A stretch of DNA of 64,000 nucleotides. It comes from Flavobacterium petrolei. Its GTDB lineage: Bacteria > Bacteroidota > Bacteroidia > Flavobacteriales > Flavobacteriaceae. Positions 17,231 to 26,057 of this stretch are shown here, piece after piece (positions within the stretch are counted from its first letter, which is position 1; each line of letters begins with the position of its first letter). Both the position numbers and the translations under genes were made by a program. The stretch is from NCBI RefSeq assembly GCF_003314435.2, contig NZ_QNVY02000003.1:434001-498000 (forward strand). Reading direction: 5' to 3'. The notes beneath the pieces are model-generated. The model searched no databases. It was not told where the DNA came from and saw only the letters and a program-made list of their open reading frames with translations.

Positions 17231-17992
17231 TCATCTAACAATTCTTTCCGGATAATCCGTAATAATACCGCTTACTTTAAGTTGTTGTAAATTTTTAATA
17301 TCTGCAGGTTCATTGACGGTCCAAGGATATATTTTAAAATTATTCGCTTTCATTATCGCAACATTCTCTGCCGTTAAGGTTTTAAAATAGGGATTAATTG
17401 CCTGTGCTTTGAGTTCTTTTCCTGTTTTAATAACAGTCTCAATAGGATCTTTATAGGTAAGCAAACCAATAGCTACTTCAGAACTCAAAGACCTCATTTT
17501 TTGCAATTCCCCTATTCGAAAACTGGATATAAAAAAATCTTTATTTCTCCACCCTTTTTTCTTGTATTCTTCTATAATTCTATACGTATCCGTTGCGGTG
17601 TTAGTTCCTTTCAACTCAATATTAAGAACTGCTTTTTTATCTATTGTCTCAATCACTTCTTGTAAAGTTGGGATTTGATGTTTCCCGGCAACCAAAACTT
17701 TTCTCAATTCTTCGAAAGTATATTCTTCGATTTTTCCTTTTGCGTTCGTTATGCGATCCAAATCATCATCATGAAAAACTACCAATTCACCCGTTTTAAT
17801 TTTAAAAACATCGATTTCTAACATATCAGCTTTTAATTCCATTCCCTTTTTTATGGATGCCAATGTGTTTTCGGTTTCGTGTCCCATCGCACCTCTGTGC
17901 CCACAAACCACAAATTTATTCGAACCGCAATTCGATAATAATAAGGCTGCTGTTGAAGCCAATAATAGTGCAGTAAATTTCATAATGTTCAT
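17231..17992 (-). CDS. Glycerophosphodiester phosphodiesterase, probable lipoprotein
   Basis: 253 residues. Hydrolyses glycerophosphodiesters from phospholipid turnover to glycerol-3-phosphate and an alcohol. Signal sequence with likely lipid-attached Cys22 (LLLSNCGS). GDPD motifs: GHRGAMGHETENT with His32/Arg33, LEIDVFK with Glu59/Asp61, and His74 in VFHDDDLDR. The C-terminus keeps IYPWTVNEP and GIITDYP. Divergent from the large receptor gene at 18249; the 256-bp spacer holds several TTAACA sequences. The second Met (17983) is an alternative start that keeps the signal peptide. Confidence 0.93.
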   Translation of the reverse strand: MNIMKFTALLLASTAALLLSNCGSNKFVVCGHRGAMGHETENTLASIKKGMELKADMLEIDVFKIKTGELVVFHDDDLDRITNAKGKIEEYTFEELRKVLVAGKHQIPTLQEVIETIDKKAVLNIELKGTNTATDTYRIIEEYKKKGWRNKDFFISSFRIGELQKMRSLSSEVAIGLLTYKDPIETVIKTGKELKAQAINPYFKTLTAENVAIMKANNFKIYPWTVNEPADIKNLQQLKVSGIITDYPERIVR

Positions 17993-18248
17993 TTAAGTTT
18001 TGTAGTAAAAATAGATGAACCGCAAGAATCAAACATTAAGAAAGGATTAAATTAAGACTATTTTACCTAAAGAAATTCGATCCTTCTTGGTCATATTTGG
18101 TTAACAATATCTTAAAAAAAGTCGTTTTAATACTCGGTTTTTAAGGTTTCATTAACACAAAAGTATTCTACAGTTATTGTTAAAATAACAGCCTTTTTTC
18201 GATTAGTCAATTCCTTTGTGAGCACTAAAAAACAAAAAAATAGTATTC
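17993..18248. promoter_or_regulatory. Shared divergent regulatory region (phosphodiesterase / receptor)
   Basis: A 256-bp AT-rich spacer between two divergent envelope genes. TTAACA occurs at 18101-18106 and 18152-18157, and GTTATTGTTAAAATAAC (near 18173) is a small imperfect palindrome. Direct TTAAC-type repeats are reminiscent of phosphate-regulon boxes; the enzyme's role would fit. No clean TAnnTTTG box was found (TTCCTTTG near 18212 is the closest), so the assignment is tentative. Confidence 0.35.
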
Positions 18249-21200
18249 ATGAAACAACTCCAATTATTTTTATTAACGATGGTACTGACTGTTTTTGTTG
18301 GCACTACAAATTTTGCCCAAACAACTCAAGCCTCTATTTCAGGTATTGTTTTAGGCAATAATTCAGAGCCTCTTAAAGATGCAACAGTTCAAATCCGAAA
18401 TGAATCAACAGGATTTAAAACCAATTCATTATCTAATTTCAAAGGTGTTTTTACCTTCAAAGAACTTCCTTTAGGCGGACCGTATACCATCAGCGTTAAA
18501 GCCTTAGGTTTTGGAGAACAACAGCGTTCCGGTTACACATTAAATCAAGGGGATTTAATAAATATCGAAATTCTGATGCAGGACGACATTCAAAACTTAG
18601 AAGTAGTTGAAGTTGTAGGACGAGGTTTGAAAAACAAAACCGGAAATTTAGGGGCAGCTACAGCTGTAACGGCACAACTAATTAACGCGTTACCGGTCAA
18701 CGGAAGAAATTTTACTAGCTTAATGGATTTGTCTCCTTTAACCAGAGGCGGAAATATTTCAGGACAACTAGCTTCCTCTACAAATTACACATTGGATGGA
18801 ATGAACGCCAAAAATCCAACTTCCGCAGGATCTACAACCAGTCGAAGCGGTGCACCGTACTCGATTTCCATTGAAGCCGTGAGAGAATTCAAGGTTGTTA
18901 CCAACCAATATGACGTAAGTTACGGTCGAAGCGGTGGAGGAACAGTAAGTGCGGTGACTAAATCAGGAACAAATGAATTTACAGGAAGCATGTTTGCTTA
19001 TAATCGTGCAGACTGGCTGTCAAGTCCGTACGATATTAGAGGAAACAGACGCCAAAATGATTTTTCTACGTCCCAATATGGTTTCACTCTTGGCGGACCA
19101 ATCATTAAAGATAAATTACATTTTTTTATAGCTTGGGACCACCAACAAGATTCGCGTCCCTTGATCATCGCTGATGTTCAATCCCCAGAGGACGAATTGC
19201 GTTTCAATGTTACAAGAGCGACATTAGATAATTTTGTGACCATAGCCCGCAATAAATATGGTGTTTCAGACTCGCCACAATACGGAACATTTGATAAAAA
19301 AAGGAATTCGGATGCTGCTTTCGCTCGTATAGACTGGCAAATTAACAGTAATAATTTATTGACTGTCCGTAATAATTTTACTTACGACAACAATAAACTA
19401 GGACTACAAGATAATACGACCATCAATCTATATGAATCATTTGGTGATGATTTAAATATTGACAACAGTATTTTAGCTTCTTTGCGAACAAAAGTCAATG
19501 CAAAAGTTACAAATGAACTGAAAGTACAACATTTATACACTTTTCAGGACAGTAATCCGGGCGATCAATTGCCTTCTTACAATATCCCACGTGCTATTGT
19601 AGAAAATGTGGCTTCAACTATTAATGGAGCAGTGAGAACCACAAACATCCAAATTGGTGGACATCGATTTGCGCAGGAAAAATTCACCAATAATGTTTTT
19701 CAAATTGTTGATAACATCTACTATAACACGGACAAAGTGAAATACACTTTTGGTTTTGATTTAATGCAAACCAATGCAAAATCATTATATGGCAGCGAGG
19801 TAAATGGTCGTTTTCATTTTAACAGTGTTGCAAATTTCAACAATCAAACACCCTACCGTTACTACAGAGAAGTACCTTTAGTAGCTGATCCTACTGTGAT
19901 TTCAAACATTTTAAACGCTGGAATTTATGGTCAGTTGCAAACTAAAATTGGTATGGGATTGGACCTGACTGTAGGTTTGCGATTTGATTATGCTAAATAT
20001 CCAACAGCCAACTTTAATCAATTAGTTTTTGATGAATTGGCTATTCGTACGGATAATAAACTTCGGTCAGCAATTCTTCAACCAAGAGTGCAATTGTCTT
20101 GGGATGTAAATGAGAACCACAAAGATTATATTCGCTTTGGAGCTGGAATTTTTGCTTCTGATTTAAATAATTATGCGGTCATCAATAACTTATATTTTGA
20201 TGGAAATCACACTGCGACTGTTGATGTGAGATCTCCAAATGTTCCGTTGCCAAATTTCATTGATTATCGAAATAATTATGCTAGTATTCCAACTTTGGAT
20301 GCGTTCCAATTACCTACTATCAATTTCACTGGAACGGATGCTAAAGTTCCAGTTGTCTATAAAGCAAATGCATCTTACTCGCATTTTTTCACTGATAAAT
20401 TGAAAGCAGGGATTGCAGGTTATGCTACTTTAGGACGCAATAACTATGTTTATGTAGACCGCAATATGGTTGCGAATCCATTTTTCACTTTGGCAAATGA
20501 AGGCAATCGTGGCGTTTACGTTCCAGCAAGTTCAATGCCTGCAAATGGTGCTGGAGACTGGATGCAAGGGCGTATCAGCAATAAATTAGGCCGTGTTTTA
20601 GAATTAAACAGCGAAGGTAAAGTCAATCAATTTGCAATGGTGGTAGATGCTACGTATCGCTATTTTAAAGATGGTGAAATATCTGCCAGTTATACCTTGA
20701 ATGATACCAAAGACAATACTTCATTTAACGGAAACGTAGCCAATACAGCAACTTTAGTTTTACCGGTAGAAGATGATCCAAGAGACTTGAGCAAAATGAG
20801 TTATTCTGATAATCATTTCCGTCATAAAGTGGTGTTTTATGGAACGTTGCCAACTTTTTATGGTTTCAGTGTTGGTGTTCGTTATTCTGGTATTGGCGGT
20901 ACACGCTACAGTTTATTGTCAGGAGGAAATACAAATGCCGATTTTGTCACTTCATCCAATGATTTAGCGTATATATTTGACATTAATAATCCTGCAGTTC
21001 CCCAAAATATAAAAACAGGATTACAAACCATACTTGATAATCCGGCTGCCAGCCAAAGTTTGAAAGACTATATCACTAAATACTCTGGTAAAATTGCCGA
21101 GAGAAACGGCGGAATAAATGACTTTTATGGTCTTGTTGATGTCAGAATCAGCAAAAAGATTGCGCTAGACAAAAAACAATTCGTGGAATTTACAGCAGAT

Positions 21201-21425
21201 GTATTTAATGTTGCCAATTTATTAAACAAAGAATGGGGTGTAAATAAATCGTTGGGAAGTCAGTCTTTATATGCTTTAGGAACACCCGCATCAGGAACAA
21301 CAGCTGCAGTTCCTGGATTTGACAGCACCAGACAACAATTTAATTACAGAGTAAATAATGCAGGACTTCCTTCGCTTTCAGGAAATCCATTTCAAATACA
21401 AATTGGATTTAAATATGCTTTCTAA
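18249..21425 (+). CDS. Oar-like TonB-dependent outer-membrane receptor
   Basis: 1058 residues. Signal peptide (cleavage about residue 23, NFAQTTQ), an N-terminal carboxypeptidase-regulatory-like (beta-sandwich) domain about 27-115, a plug domain (KNKTGNLGAATAVTAQLINALPVNGRNF ... SYGRSGGGTVSAVTKSGTNEFTGSMF) and a C-terminal beta-barrel ending in the expected aromatic residue (GFKYAF). The plug-to-barrel region matches Oar-type receptors. It imports a large or scarce substrate using TonB energy, or exports in some Oar proteins; the ligand is unknown. No SusD-like partner follows. A strong terminator lies 31 bp downstream. Confidence 0.93.
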   Translation: MKQLQLFLLTMVLTVFVGTTNFAQTTQASISGIVLGNNSEPLKDATVQIRNESTGFKTNSLSNFKGVFTFKELPLGGPYTISVKALGFGEQQRSGYTLNQGDLINIEILMQDDIQNLEVVEVVGRGLKNKTGNLGAATAVTAQLINALPVNGRNFTSLMDLSPLTRGGNISGQLASSTNYTLDGMNAKNPTSAGSTTSRSGAPYSISIEAVREFKVVTNQYDVSYGRSGGGTVSAVTKSGTNEFTGSMFAYNRADWLSSPYDIRGNRRQNDFSTSQYGFTLGGPIIKDKLHFFIAWDHQQDSRPLIIADVQSPEDELRFNVTRATLDNFVTIARNKYGVSDSPQYGTFDKKRNSDAAFARIDWQINSNNLLTVRNNFTYDNNKLGLQDNTTINLYESFGDDLNIDNSILASLRTKVNAKVTNELKVQHLYTFQDSNPGDQLPSYNIPRAIVENVASTINGAVRTTNIQIGGHRFAQEKFTNNVFQIVDNIYYNTDKVKYTFGFDLMQTNAKSLYGSEVNGRFHFNSVANFNNQTPYRYYREVPLVADPTVISNILNAGIYGQLQTKIGMGLDLTVGLRFDYAKYPTANFNQLVFDELAIRTDNKLRSAILQPRVQLSWDVNENHKDYIRFGAGIFASDLNNYAVINNLYFDGNHTATVDVRSPNVPLPNFIDYRNNYASIPTLDAFQLPTINFTGTDAKVPVVYKANASYSHFFTDKLKAGIAGYATLGRNNYVYVDRNMVANPFFTLANEGNRGVYVPASSMPANGAGDWMQGRISNKLGRVLELNSEGKVNQFAMVVDATYRYFKDGEISASYTLNDTKDNTSFNGNVANTATLVLPVEDDPRDLSKMSYSDNHFRHKVVFYGTLPTFYGFSVGVRYSGIGGTRYSLLSGGNTNADFVTSSNDLAYIFDINNPAVPQNIKTGLQTILDNPAASQSLKDYITKYSGKIAERNGGINDFYGLVDVRISKKIALDKKQFVEFTADVFNVANLLNKEWGVNKSLGSQSLYALGTPASGTTAAVPGFDSTRQQFNYRVNNAGLPSLSGNPFQIQIGFKYAF

Positions 21426-21455
21426 ATCCAATTTATAAAACATTTACACATTTGC

Positions 21456-21485
21456 AAAGCGCATTCATTAACTTGGATGCGCTTT
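21456..21485 (+). terminator. Terminator of the Oar-like receptor gene
   Basis: AAAGCGCAT (21456-21464) pairs exactly with ATGCGCTTT (21477-21485), followed by a run of seven T. Confidence 0.9.
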
Positions 21486-21681
21486 TTTTATTGATAATAT
21501 CACCTAAAATCAACATAGCTAATAATTATTTACTCTTTTAGTTAAATAAATAAACATAAAATCAATTTAATGAAAAATAAATACTAAGTTTATATACTAC
21601 AATTCCTATTTTATATGTTGTGAAATAAAAACATCTTTTGCTTATGATTTAATTACTACTTAACCTTTAAATCCATAAATT

Positions 21682-22512
21682 ATGTCAAAATTAAGCATTT
21701 ACGAAACCGGTTGGATCAACCTAGTTTTTCAAGACAGAAACAAAGAATATGGAGCGTATCAGTTGCGACAAGAAGCCACTAAAACTTCTTTAAGAGCACT
21801 GTTTATGGGAATACTTCTATTAGCCTCGCTTTTTAGTCTACCAACATTAATTAGTCATTTTAGTCCGAACAATGATGTTACAGCCATAATACCTGATTTT
21901 TCTAAAACAGTAGTTCAATTATCGGATATTGTACCAAACCAGATTTTGGAAACCCAAAAACAAGTTTTGCCCGAAATCAAAAAACAAAATCCAGAAACAG
22001 CTGTTGAAAGTGCCCAACTTGTTAACCCTATAATTACACAAGCGTCACAAGCTGATCAAGACATTGCTAAAAACACCGATAATACCAGTGTGACAAACAC
22101 AATTACAGAGGGAACAGGAACCGTAGGAATTAATCCAACCTCTACATCGGGAGTTGGAACGGAGACTGCAATACCAATTGTGGATTCAGGAAATACTATT
22201 GTCAATAGCTTATCATTAGATAAACTACCTGAATTTCCTGGCGGAATTAATAAATTCTATAGTTATGTTGGTAACAATTTTGAAAAACAAGAAATTGATG
22301 GCAGCGGTTCGATTCGAGTGTATGTTTCTTTCGTAATTGAAAGGGACGGCAGCATGACTGACATTCAGGTAAAAAAAGATCCTGGTTATGGTTTGGGGAA
22401 AGAAGCTGTTCGCGTATTGAAATCCTTGAAAACAAAATGGTCGCCGGGAATGATTGCCGGAAAACCAGTGCGAACTGCGTATAACCTTCCCATTAATGTA
22501 CAGATGAATTAA
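21682..22512 (+). CDS. Energy transducer TonB
   Basis: 276 residues. A short conserved N-terminus (VFQDRNKEYGAYQLRQEATK) typical of Bacteroidota TonB proteins, one membrane helix (about 36-55), a Thr/Asn-rich periplasmic linker (about 75-170) and a C-terminal TonB domain (LPEFPGGINKFYSYVGNNF ... VSFVIERDGSMTDIQV ... SPGMIAGKPVRTAYNLPINV). It passes energy from an ExbB/ExbD motor to outer-membrane receptors such as the Oar-like protein upstream. No exbBD in the window. Confidence 0.93.
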   Translation: MSKLSIYETGWINLVFQDRNKEYGAYQLRQEATKTSLRALFMGILLLASLFSLPTLISHFSPNNDVTAIIPDFSKTVVQLSDIVPNQILETQKQVLPEIKKQNPETAVESAQLVNPIITQASQADQDIAKNTDNTSVTNTITEGTGTVGINPTSTSGVGTETAIPIVDSGNTIVNSLSLDKLPEFPGGINKFYSYVGNNFEKQEIDGSGSIRVYVSFVIERDGSMTDIQVKKDPGYGLGKEAVRVLKSLKTKWSPGMIAGKPVRTAYNLPINVQMN

Positions 22513-22516
22513 TCTC

Positions 22517-22554
22517 AAAACAAAAGCAGAATCAAACGATTCTGCTTTTGTTTT
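22517..22554. terminator. Bidirectional terminator, 17-bp perfect stem
   Basis: AAAACAAAAGCAGAATC (22517-22533) and its exact complement at 22538-22554 enclose an AAAC loop. It lies between tonB (+) and the DUF937-OmpA gene (-), ending both. Confidence 0.93.
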
Positions 22555-22608
22555 ATTCCATTAGATTAGATATAATTCGTTCCAAAATTATATGGAACAA
22601 CATGTACT

Positions 22609-23817
22609 TCATTTTTTGGTAACCCTCACCGCAATTCTTCTATTTTTAGCTTTTCCTTCTTCGGTATCATTTGAAGCAACCGGAAATTGTTGTCCATATC
22701 CTTCTGATTCCAAACGCTCTTTGGCAATACCCATTTTTATCATCTCATCTTTAACTGATTTTGCTCGATCGCCAGAAAGCTTCAAATTGAAAGTTGGATC
22801 TCCAACATTATCGGTATAACCTCCTATTTTGAGTTCAACCGCTGGATAGGCTTTTAGAATTTCGGCCATATTTTTCAGTTGTTCTTGTGATTCCGGTCGC
22901 AAAGTTGCTTTTCCGGTATCAAACAACAAACGGTCAAAATTGAACCAAGTTGTTTTGTCCACGACTTTCGTTTTGTCCGTCAACCATGTATTCAATCTGT
23001 TTTCGATTCCAAATTCAGGTACATTTAATTCAATTCCGTTTGGCAATTTAAACCTAAAAAAATTCCCTAGAGCATTTTGAGTTTCATTTACTGCTGCATC
23101 CATTTTCTTGGCTACCGTGTCTACCGTTTCTGTAGGGACAACTGGTGTTACTTCTTTCCTATTACAACCTTTACTGAAAAAAAATAATGCAAAAAGCCCT
23201 GCTCCCACTAGCAATAATGGAATTAACCATTTTGCGGAGGAAGTTTCTGCTTTTCTAACGTCATGGATTTTCCCTCTGCTATCATTGTGAATTGTGCTTC
23301 CAACACCGAAATTCAAGCCTGACGGAGCTGCGGAAAGAATGTTCTCTTTTTGCGAAGACAATAAACTCTTTAAACTGTTTAATGTCATTCCTGATTTTGC
23401 AAAATAACTCAACACTAAAGGAGCTGCCATTCCTAGTAAAGAAGCTGCGGAAGACTCTTTTATGGATGAAGTCCGTGCAATAACTTCTGAGGTATCTGAC
23501 TGCTTATTCTTGAACAACAAAGCCATTAATTTAGAACCCGTATTTAAGGCAGTCGTATTTTCATACCCTACCAATAAAGAAGGAAGATTTGACAAAACAT
23601 CGCCAGAATGTACACTTGTATCATTTATTAAATTCATAACGCTTTGCATTGTACTAGAATCATTTGATTTATAGACTAATCCAATCAACAATGTTGGTAT
23701 AGCAGCTGAAACACCTTTATAAACACCACTTTCTGATTCGTTTAACATTGTACTGGCTTTCGAAATAACATCTGGGGTAACATATCCTTTCAGAATATCT
23801 ACTAAATTTGTTTCCAT
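22609..23817 (-). CDS. DUF937-OmpA fusion envelope protein
   Basis: 402 residues from the ATG at 23817. An N-terminal DUF937-like domain (about 1-150; TNLVDILKGYVTPDVISKAS...), one membrane helix (about 196-214, WLIPLLLVGAGLFALFFF), then a C-terminal OmpA-like peptidoglycan-binding domain (FDTGKATLRPESQEQLKNMAEIL ... GYTDNVGDPTFNLKLSGDRAKSV ... NRRIAVRV). The DUF937 part would face the cytoplasm and the OmpA part the periplasm. An upstream in-frame ATG at 23853 overlaps a promoter-like box, so 23817 is preferred. Biological role unknown. Confidence 0.9.
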   Translation of the reverse strand: METNLVDILKGYVTPDVISKASTMLNESESGVYKGVSAAIPTLLIGLVYKSNDSSTMQSVMNLINDTSVHSGDVLSNLPSLLVGYENTTALNTGSKLMALLFKNKQSDTSEVIARTSSIKESSAASLLGMAAPLVLSYFAKSGMTLNSLKSLLSSQKENILSAAPSGLNFGVGSTIHNDSRGKIHDVRKAETSSAKWLIPLLLVGAGLFALFFFSKGCNRKEVTPVVPTETVDTVAKKMDAAVNETQNALGNFFRFKLPNGIELNVPEFGIENRLNTWLTDKTKVVDKTTWFNFDRLLFDTGKATLRPESQEQLKNMAEILKAYPAVELKIGGYTDNVGDPTFNLKLSGDRAKSVKDEMIKMGIAKERLESEGYGQQFPVASNDTEEGKAKNRRIAVRVTKK

Positions 23818-23841
23818 GATTATATAATTTAAGATTCCTAT

Positions 23842-23849
23842 CAAATTTA
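23842..23849 (-). promoter_or_regulatory. Candidate -7 box for the DUF937-OmpA gene
   Basis: The minus strand reads TAAATTTG (rc of 23842-23849), 25 bases before the chosen ATG. Confidence 0.45.
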
Positions 23850-23921
23850 ACAAAATTTTTAATTAAATACCTCATTTTCAATTAATTAGTTTATACATAC
23901 ATTCGTAAAAATAAATTATTT

Positions 23922-23990
23922 GTATTCATGGAAACATGAATACAGCTGTATCTCTCAACATAAACCTCTTGAAAAGAGGTCTTTTTTTAT
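23922..23990 (+). ncRNA. Candidate small RNA: GAAA-capped hairpin plus intrinsic terminator
   Basis: The 9-bp perfect stem GTATTCATG (23922-23930) / CATGAATAC (23935-23943) is closed by a GAAA tetraloop. About 20 unpaired bases follow, then the terminator ACCTCTT (23964-23970) / AAGAGGT (23974-23980) with a run of seven T. No protein gene on the + strand ends at this terminator: the gene to the left is leftward and lipA, to the right, has its own -7 box further on. ATACAGCTGTAT (23940-23951) is also a 12-bp palindrome that could allow dimerisation. No convincing promoter was found, so expression is unproven. Confidence 0.5.
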
Positions 23991-24071
23991 ACAAATCACT
24001 TTTTTGGTTTAACCAAATCATAAAATAATCAAACAAAACTAATACAGTCGAAATCTTCAAGCAACTTTCAT

Positions 24072-24079
24072 TATCTTTG
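24072..24079 (+). promoter_or_regulatory. Candidate -7 box for lipA
   Basis: TATCTTTG followed by CAC, an excellent TAnnTTTG match, 19 bases before the lipA ATG; the leader would be about 15 nt. Confidence 0.6.
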
Positions 24080-24098
24080 CACTTCGAAAAATTGATAT

Positions 24099-24968
24099 AT
24101 GGAAACTGTTTTAGAAAATACTTTACCTGTAGGAAAACCGAAATGGCTTAAGGTAAAACTCCCAATAGGCCAAAAATACACTGAGCTGCGCGGCTTGGTT
24201 GATAAATATAGTTTGAACACGATTTGTACGTCCGGAAGCTGCCCAAATATGGGTGAATGCTGGGGCGAAGGAACGGCTACATTCATGATTTTAGGAAATG
24301 TATGTACGCGTTCTTGCGGTTTTTGTGGTGTAAAAACCGGACGACCAGAAACGGTAGATTGGGATGAGCCTGAAAAAGTGGCACGTTCTATCAAAATCAT
24401 GAACATCAAACATGCCGTAATTACAAGCGTTGACAGAGATGACTTGAAAGATGGTGGTTCTATTATTTGGATCGAAACCGTGAAAGCCATTCGTAGAATG
24501 AACCCAAATACGACTCTTGAAACGTTGATTCCAGATTTTCAAGGAATTGAAAGAAACATCGACCGTATCGTAGAAGCCAATCCGGAAGTGGTTTCGCACA
24601 ATGTAGAAACGGTACGCAGATTAACGCGCGAAGTACGAATTCAGGCAAAATACGACCGAAGTCTGGAAGTATTGCGCTACCTGAAAGAAAAAGGAATCAA
24701 TAGAACAAAGTCGGGAATTATGCTTGGTCTTGGAGAACAAGAAGAGGAAGTGTACCAAACGATGCGTGATTTGCGTGAAGCCAATGTTGATATTGTTACG
24801 ATAGGTCAATACTTACAACCAAGTAAAAAACATTTACCGGTAAAAGAATTCATAACACCGGAACAATTTGCGAAATACGAGCAATTTGGTTTGGAATTAG
24901 GTTTCCGCCACGTAGAAAGTGGGCCATTAGTTCGTTCCTCTTACAAAGCACAAAAACATATTCTTTAA
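24099..24968 (+). CDS. lipA: Lipoyl synthase
   Basis: Radical-SAM enzyme that inserts two sulfurs into octanoyl groups on lipoyl domains of 2-oxoacid dehydrogenases and GcvH. 289 residues. Both iron-sulfur motifs are intact: auxiliary cluster Cys43, Cys48, Cys54 ([12 protein letters not shown]) and SAM cluster Cys69, Cys73, Cys76 (CTRSCGFC). The C-terminus keeps GLVRSSY-like [13 protein letters not shown], which carries the Ser ligand of the auxiliary cluster. gapA follows in the same direction after a 67-bp spacer with a perfect 16-bp inverted repeat. Confidence 0.97.
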   Translation: METVLENTLPVGKPKWLKVKLPIGQKYTELRGLVDKYSLNTICTSGSCPNMGECWGEGTATFMILGNVCTRSCGFCGVKTGRPETVDWDEPEKVARSIKIMNIKHAVITSVDRDDLKDGGSIIWIETVKAIRRMNPNTTLETLIPDFQGIERNIDRIVEANPEVVSHNVETVRRLTREVRIQAKYDRSLEVLRYLKEKGINRTKSGIMLGLGEQEEEVYQTMRDLREANVDIVTIGQYLQPSKKHLPVKEFITPEQFAKYEQFGLELGFRHVESGPLVRSSYKAQKHIL

Positions 24969-24975
24969 AAAAATA

Positions 24976-25018
24976 TTTCAGGTTTAAAGTTTCAAGTTAA
25001 GCAACTTTAAACCTGAAA
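24976..25018. repeat. Perfect 16-bp inverted repeat between lipA and gapA
   Basis: TTTCAGGTTTAAAGTT (24976-24991) and its exact reverse complement (25003-25018) enclose an 11-base loop. It contains the same GTTTAAAGT core as repeats at 2735-2787 and 30116-30146. Followed by CTTTAAAC but no long T-run, so it may act as a weak terminator or processing site. Confidence 0.85.
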
Positions 25019-25035
25019 CTTTAAACAAAAAAATA

Positions 25036-26043
25036 TTGAAAACAAGAATTGCCATAAATGGTTTTGGAAGAATCGGTAGGAATTTATTCCGATTACTTTT
25101 AAACCATCCCTCCATACAAGTGGTTGCCATAAATGATATTGCTGATAAAAAAACAATGGCACATTTAGTAAAATACGATAGTATTCACGGTGTTTTACCA
25201 TTTGCAGTCAGCGATGATGAGAAAGGAATTCTGGTAGATGAAAAACATTTTTTATTTTTTCATGAAAAAAATATTTCAAATCTGGATTGGAAAAGTCTGG
25301 ACATTGATTACGTTGTGGAATCTACCGGGAAATACAAGACTTTTGAAGAATTGAATTCTCATATTATTGCTGGCGCCAAAAAAGTGATTCTTTCTGCACC
25401 AGCAGAAGTCGACACTATAAAAACGGTAGTACTTGGCGTAAATGATTTTATATTGGATGGCTCGGAAACTATTATTTCGAATGCTAGTTGCACGACGAAT
25501 AATGCAGCCCCAATGATTAAAGTAATCAATGAACTTTGTGGTATAGAACAAGCCTATATTACGACTATTCACTCCTACACCACAGACCAAAGTTTGCATG
25601 ATCAACCGCATAAAGATTTGCGCAGAGCTCGCGGGGCAAGTCAATCTATTGTTCCTACAACAACAGGTGCAGCAAAAGCATTGACAAAAATATTTCCACA
25701 GTTCGAAGGTAAAATTGGTGGTTGTGGTATACGAGTGCCCGTTCCTGATGGTTCTTTGACTGATATTACTTTCAATGTAAAACGTGCGGTGACCATTGAT
25801 GAGATTAACGCAGCTTTCAAAATTGCCGCACAAACAAATTTAAAAGGGATTTTGGATTATACCGAAGACCCTATTGTTTCCGTTGATGTGATTGGCAATA
25901 AAAATTCATGTATATTTGATGCACAACTCACTTCAGTTATCGATAAAATGGTAAAAGTGGTAGGTTGGTATGATAATGAGATAGGATATTCCTCAAGAAT
26001 AATTGATTTAATTCTTTTGACCAATATGAAAAACAACCAATAA
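25036..26043 (+). CDS. gapA: Glyceraldehyde-3-phosphate dehydrogenase, type I
   Basis: 335 residues. Oxidises and phosphorylates glyceraldehyde-3-phosphate in glycolysis, or the reverse. Rossmann motif INGFGRIGRN (8-17); catalytic Cys152 in SNASCTTN and His179 in TTIHSYT; SIVPTTTGAAKA and WYDNEIGYSSR are conserved. The only fitting start is TTG at 25036, giving MKTRIAINGFG; the next Met is residue 41, beyond the NAD-binding motif. The histidine kinase gene starts 14 bp downstream, suggesting one transcript. Whether this is the main glycolytic copy or a second one cannot be decided here. Confidence 0.95.
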   Translation: MKTRIAINGFGRIGRNLFRLLLNHPSIQVVAINDIADKKTMAHLVKYDSIHGVLPFAVSDDEKGILVDEKHFLFFHEKNISNLDWKSLDIDYVVESTGKYKTFEELNSHIIAGAKKVILSAPAEVDTIKTVVLGVNDFILDGSETIISNASCTTNNAAPMIKVINELCGIEQAYITTIHSYTTDQSLHDQPHKDLRRARGASQSIVPTTTGAAKALTKIFPQFEGKIGGCGIRVPVPDGSLTDITFNVKRAVTIDEINAAFKIAAQTNLKGILDYTEDPIVSVDVIGNKNSCIFDAQLTSVIDKMVKVVGWYDNEIGYSSRIIDLILLTNMKNNQ

Positions 26044-26057
26044 AAAATCAGTTACAA

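Noticed and set aside
18061..18248. Firm PhoB box assignment upstream of the Oar-like receptor
   Set aside because: TTAACA is too common in such AT-rich DNA; only two copies at irregular spacing, so kept as a low-confidence idea only.
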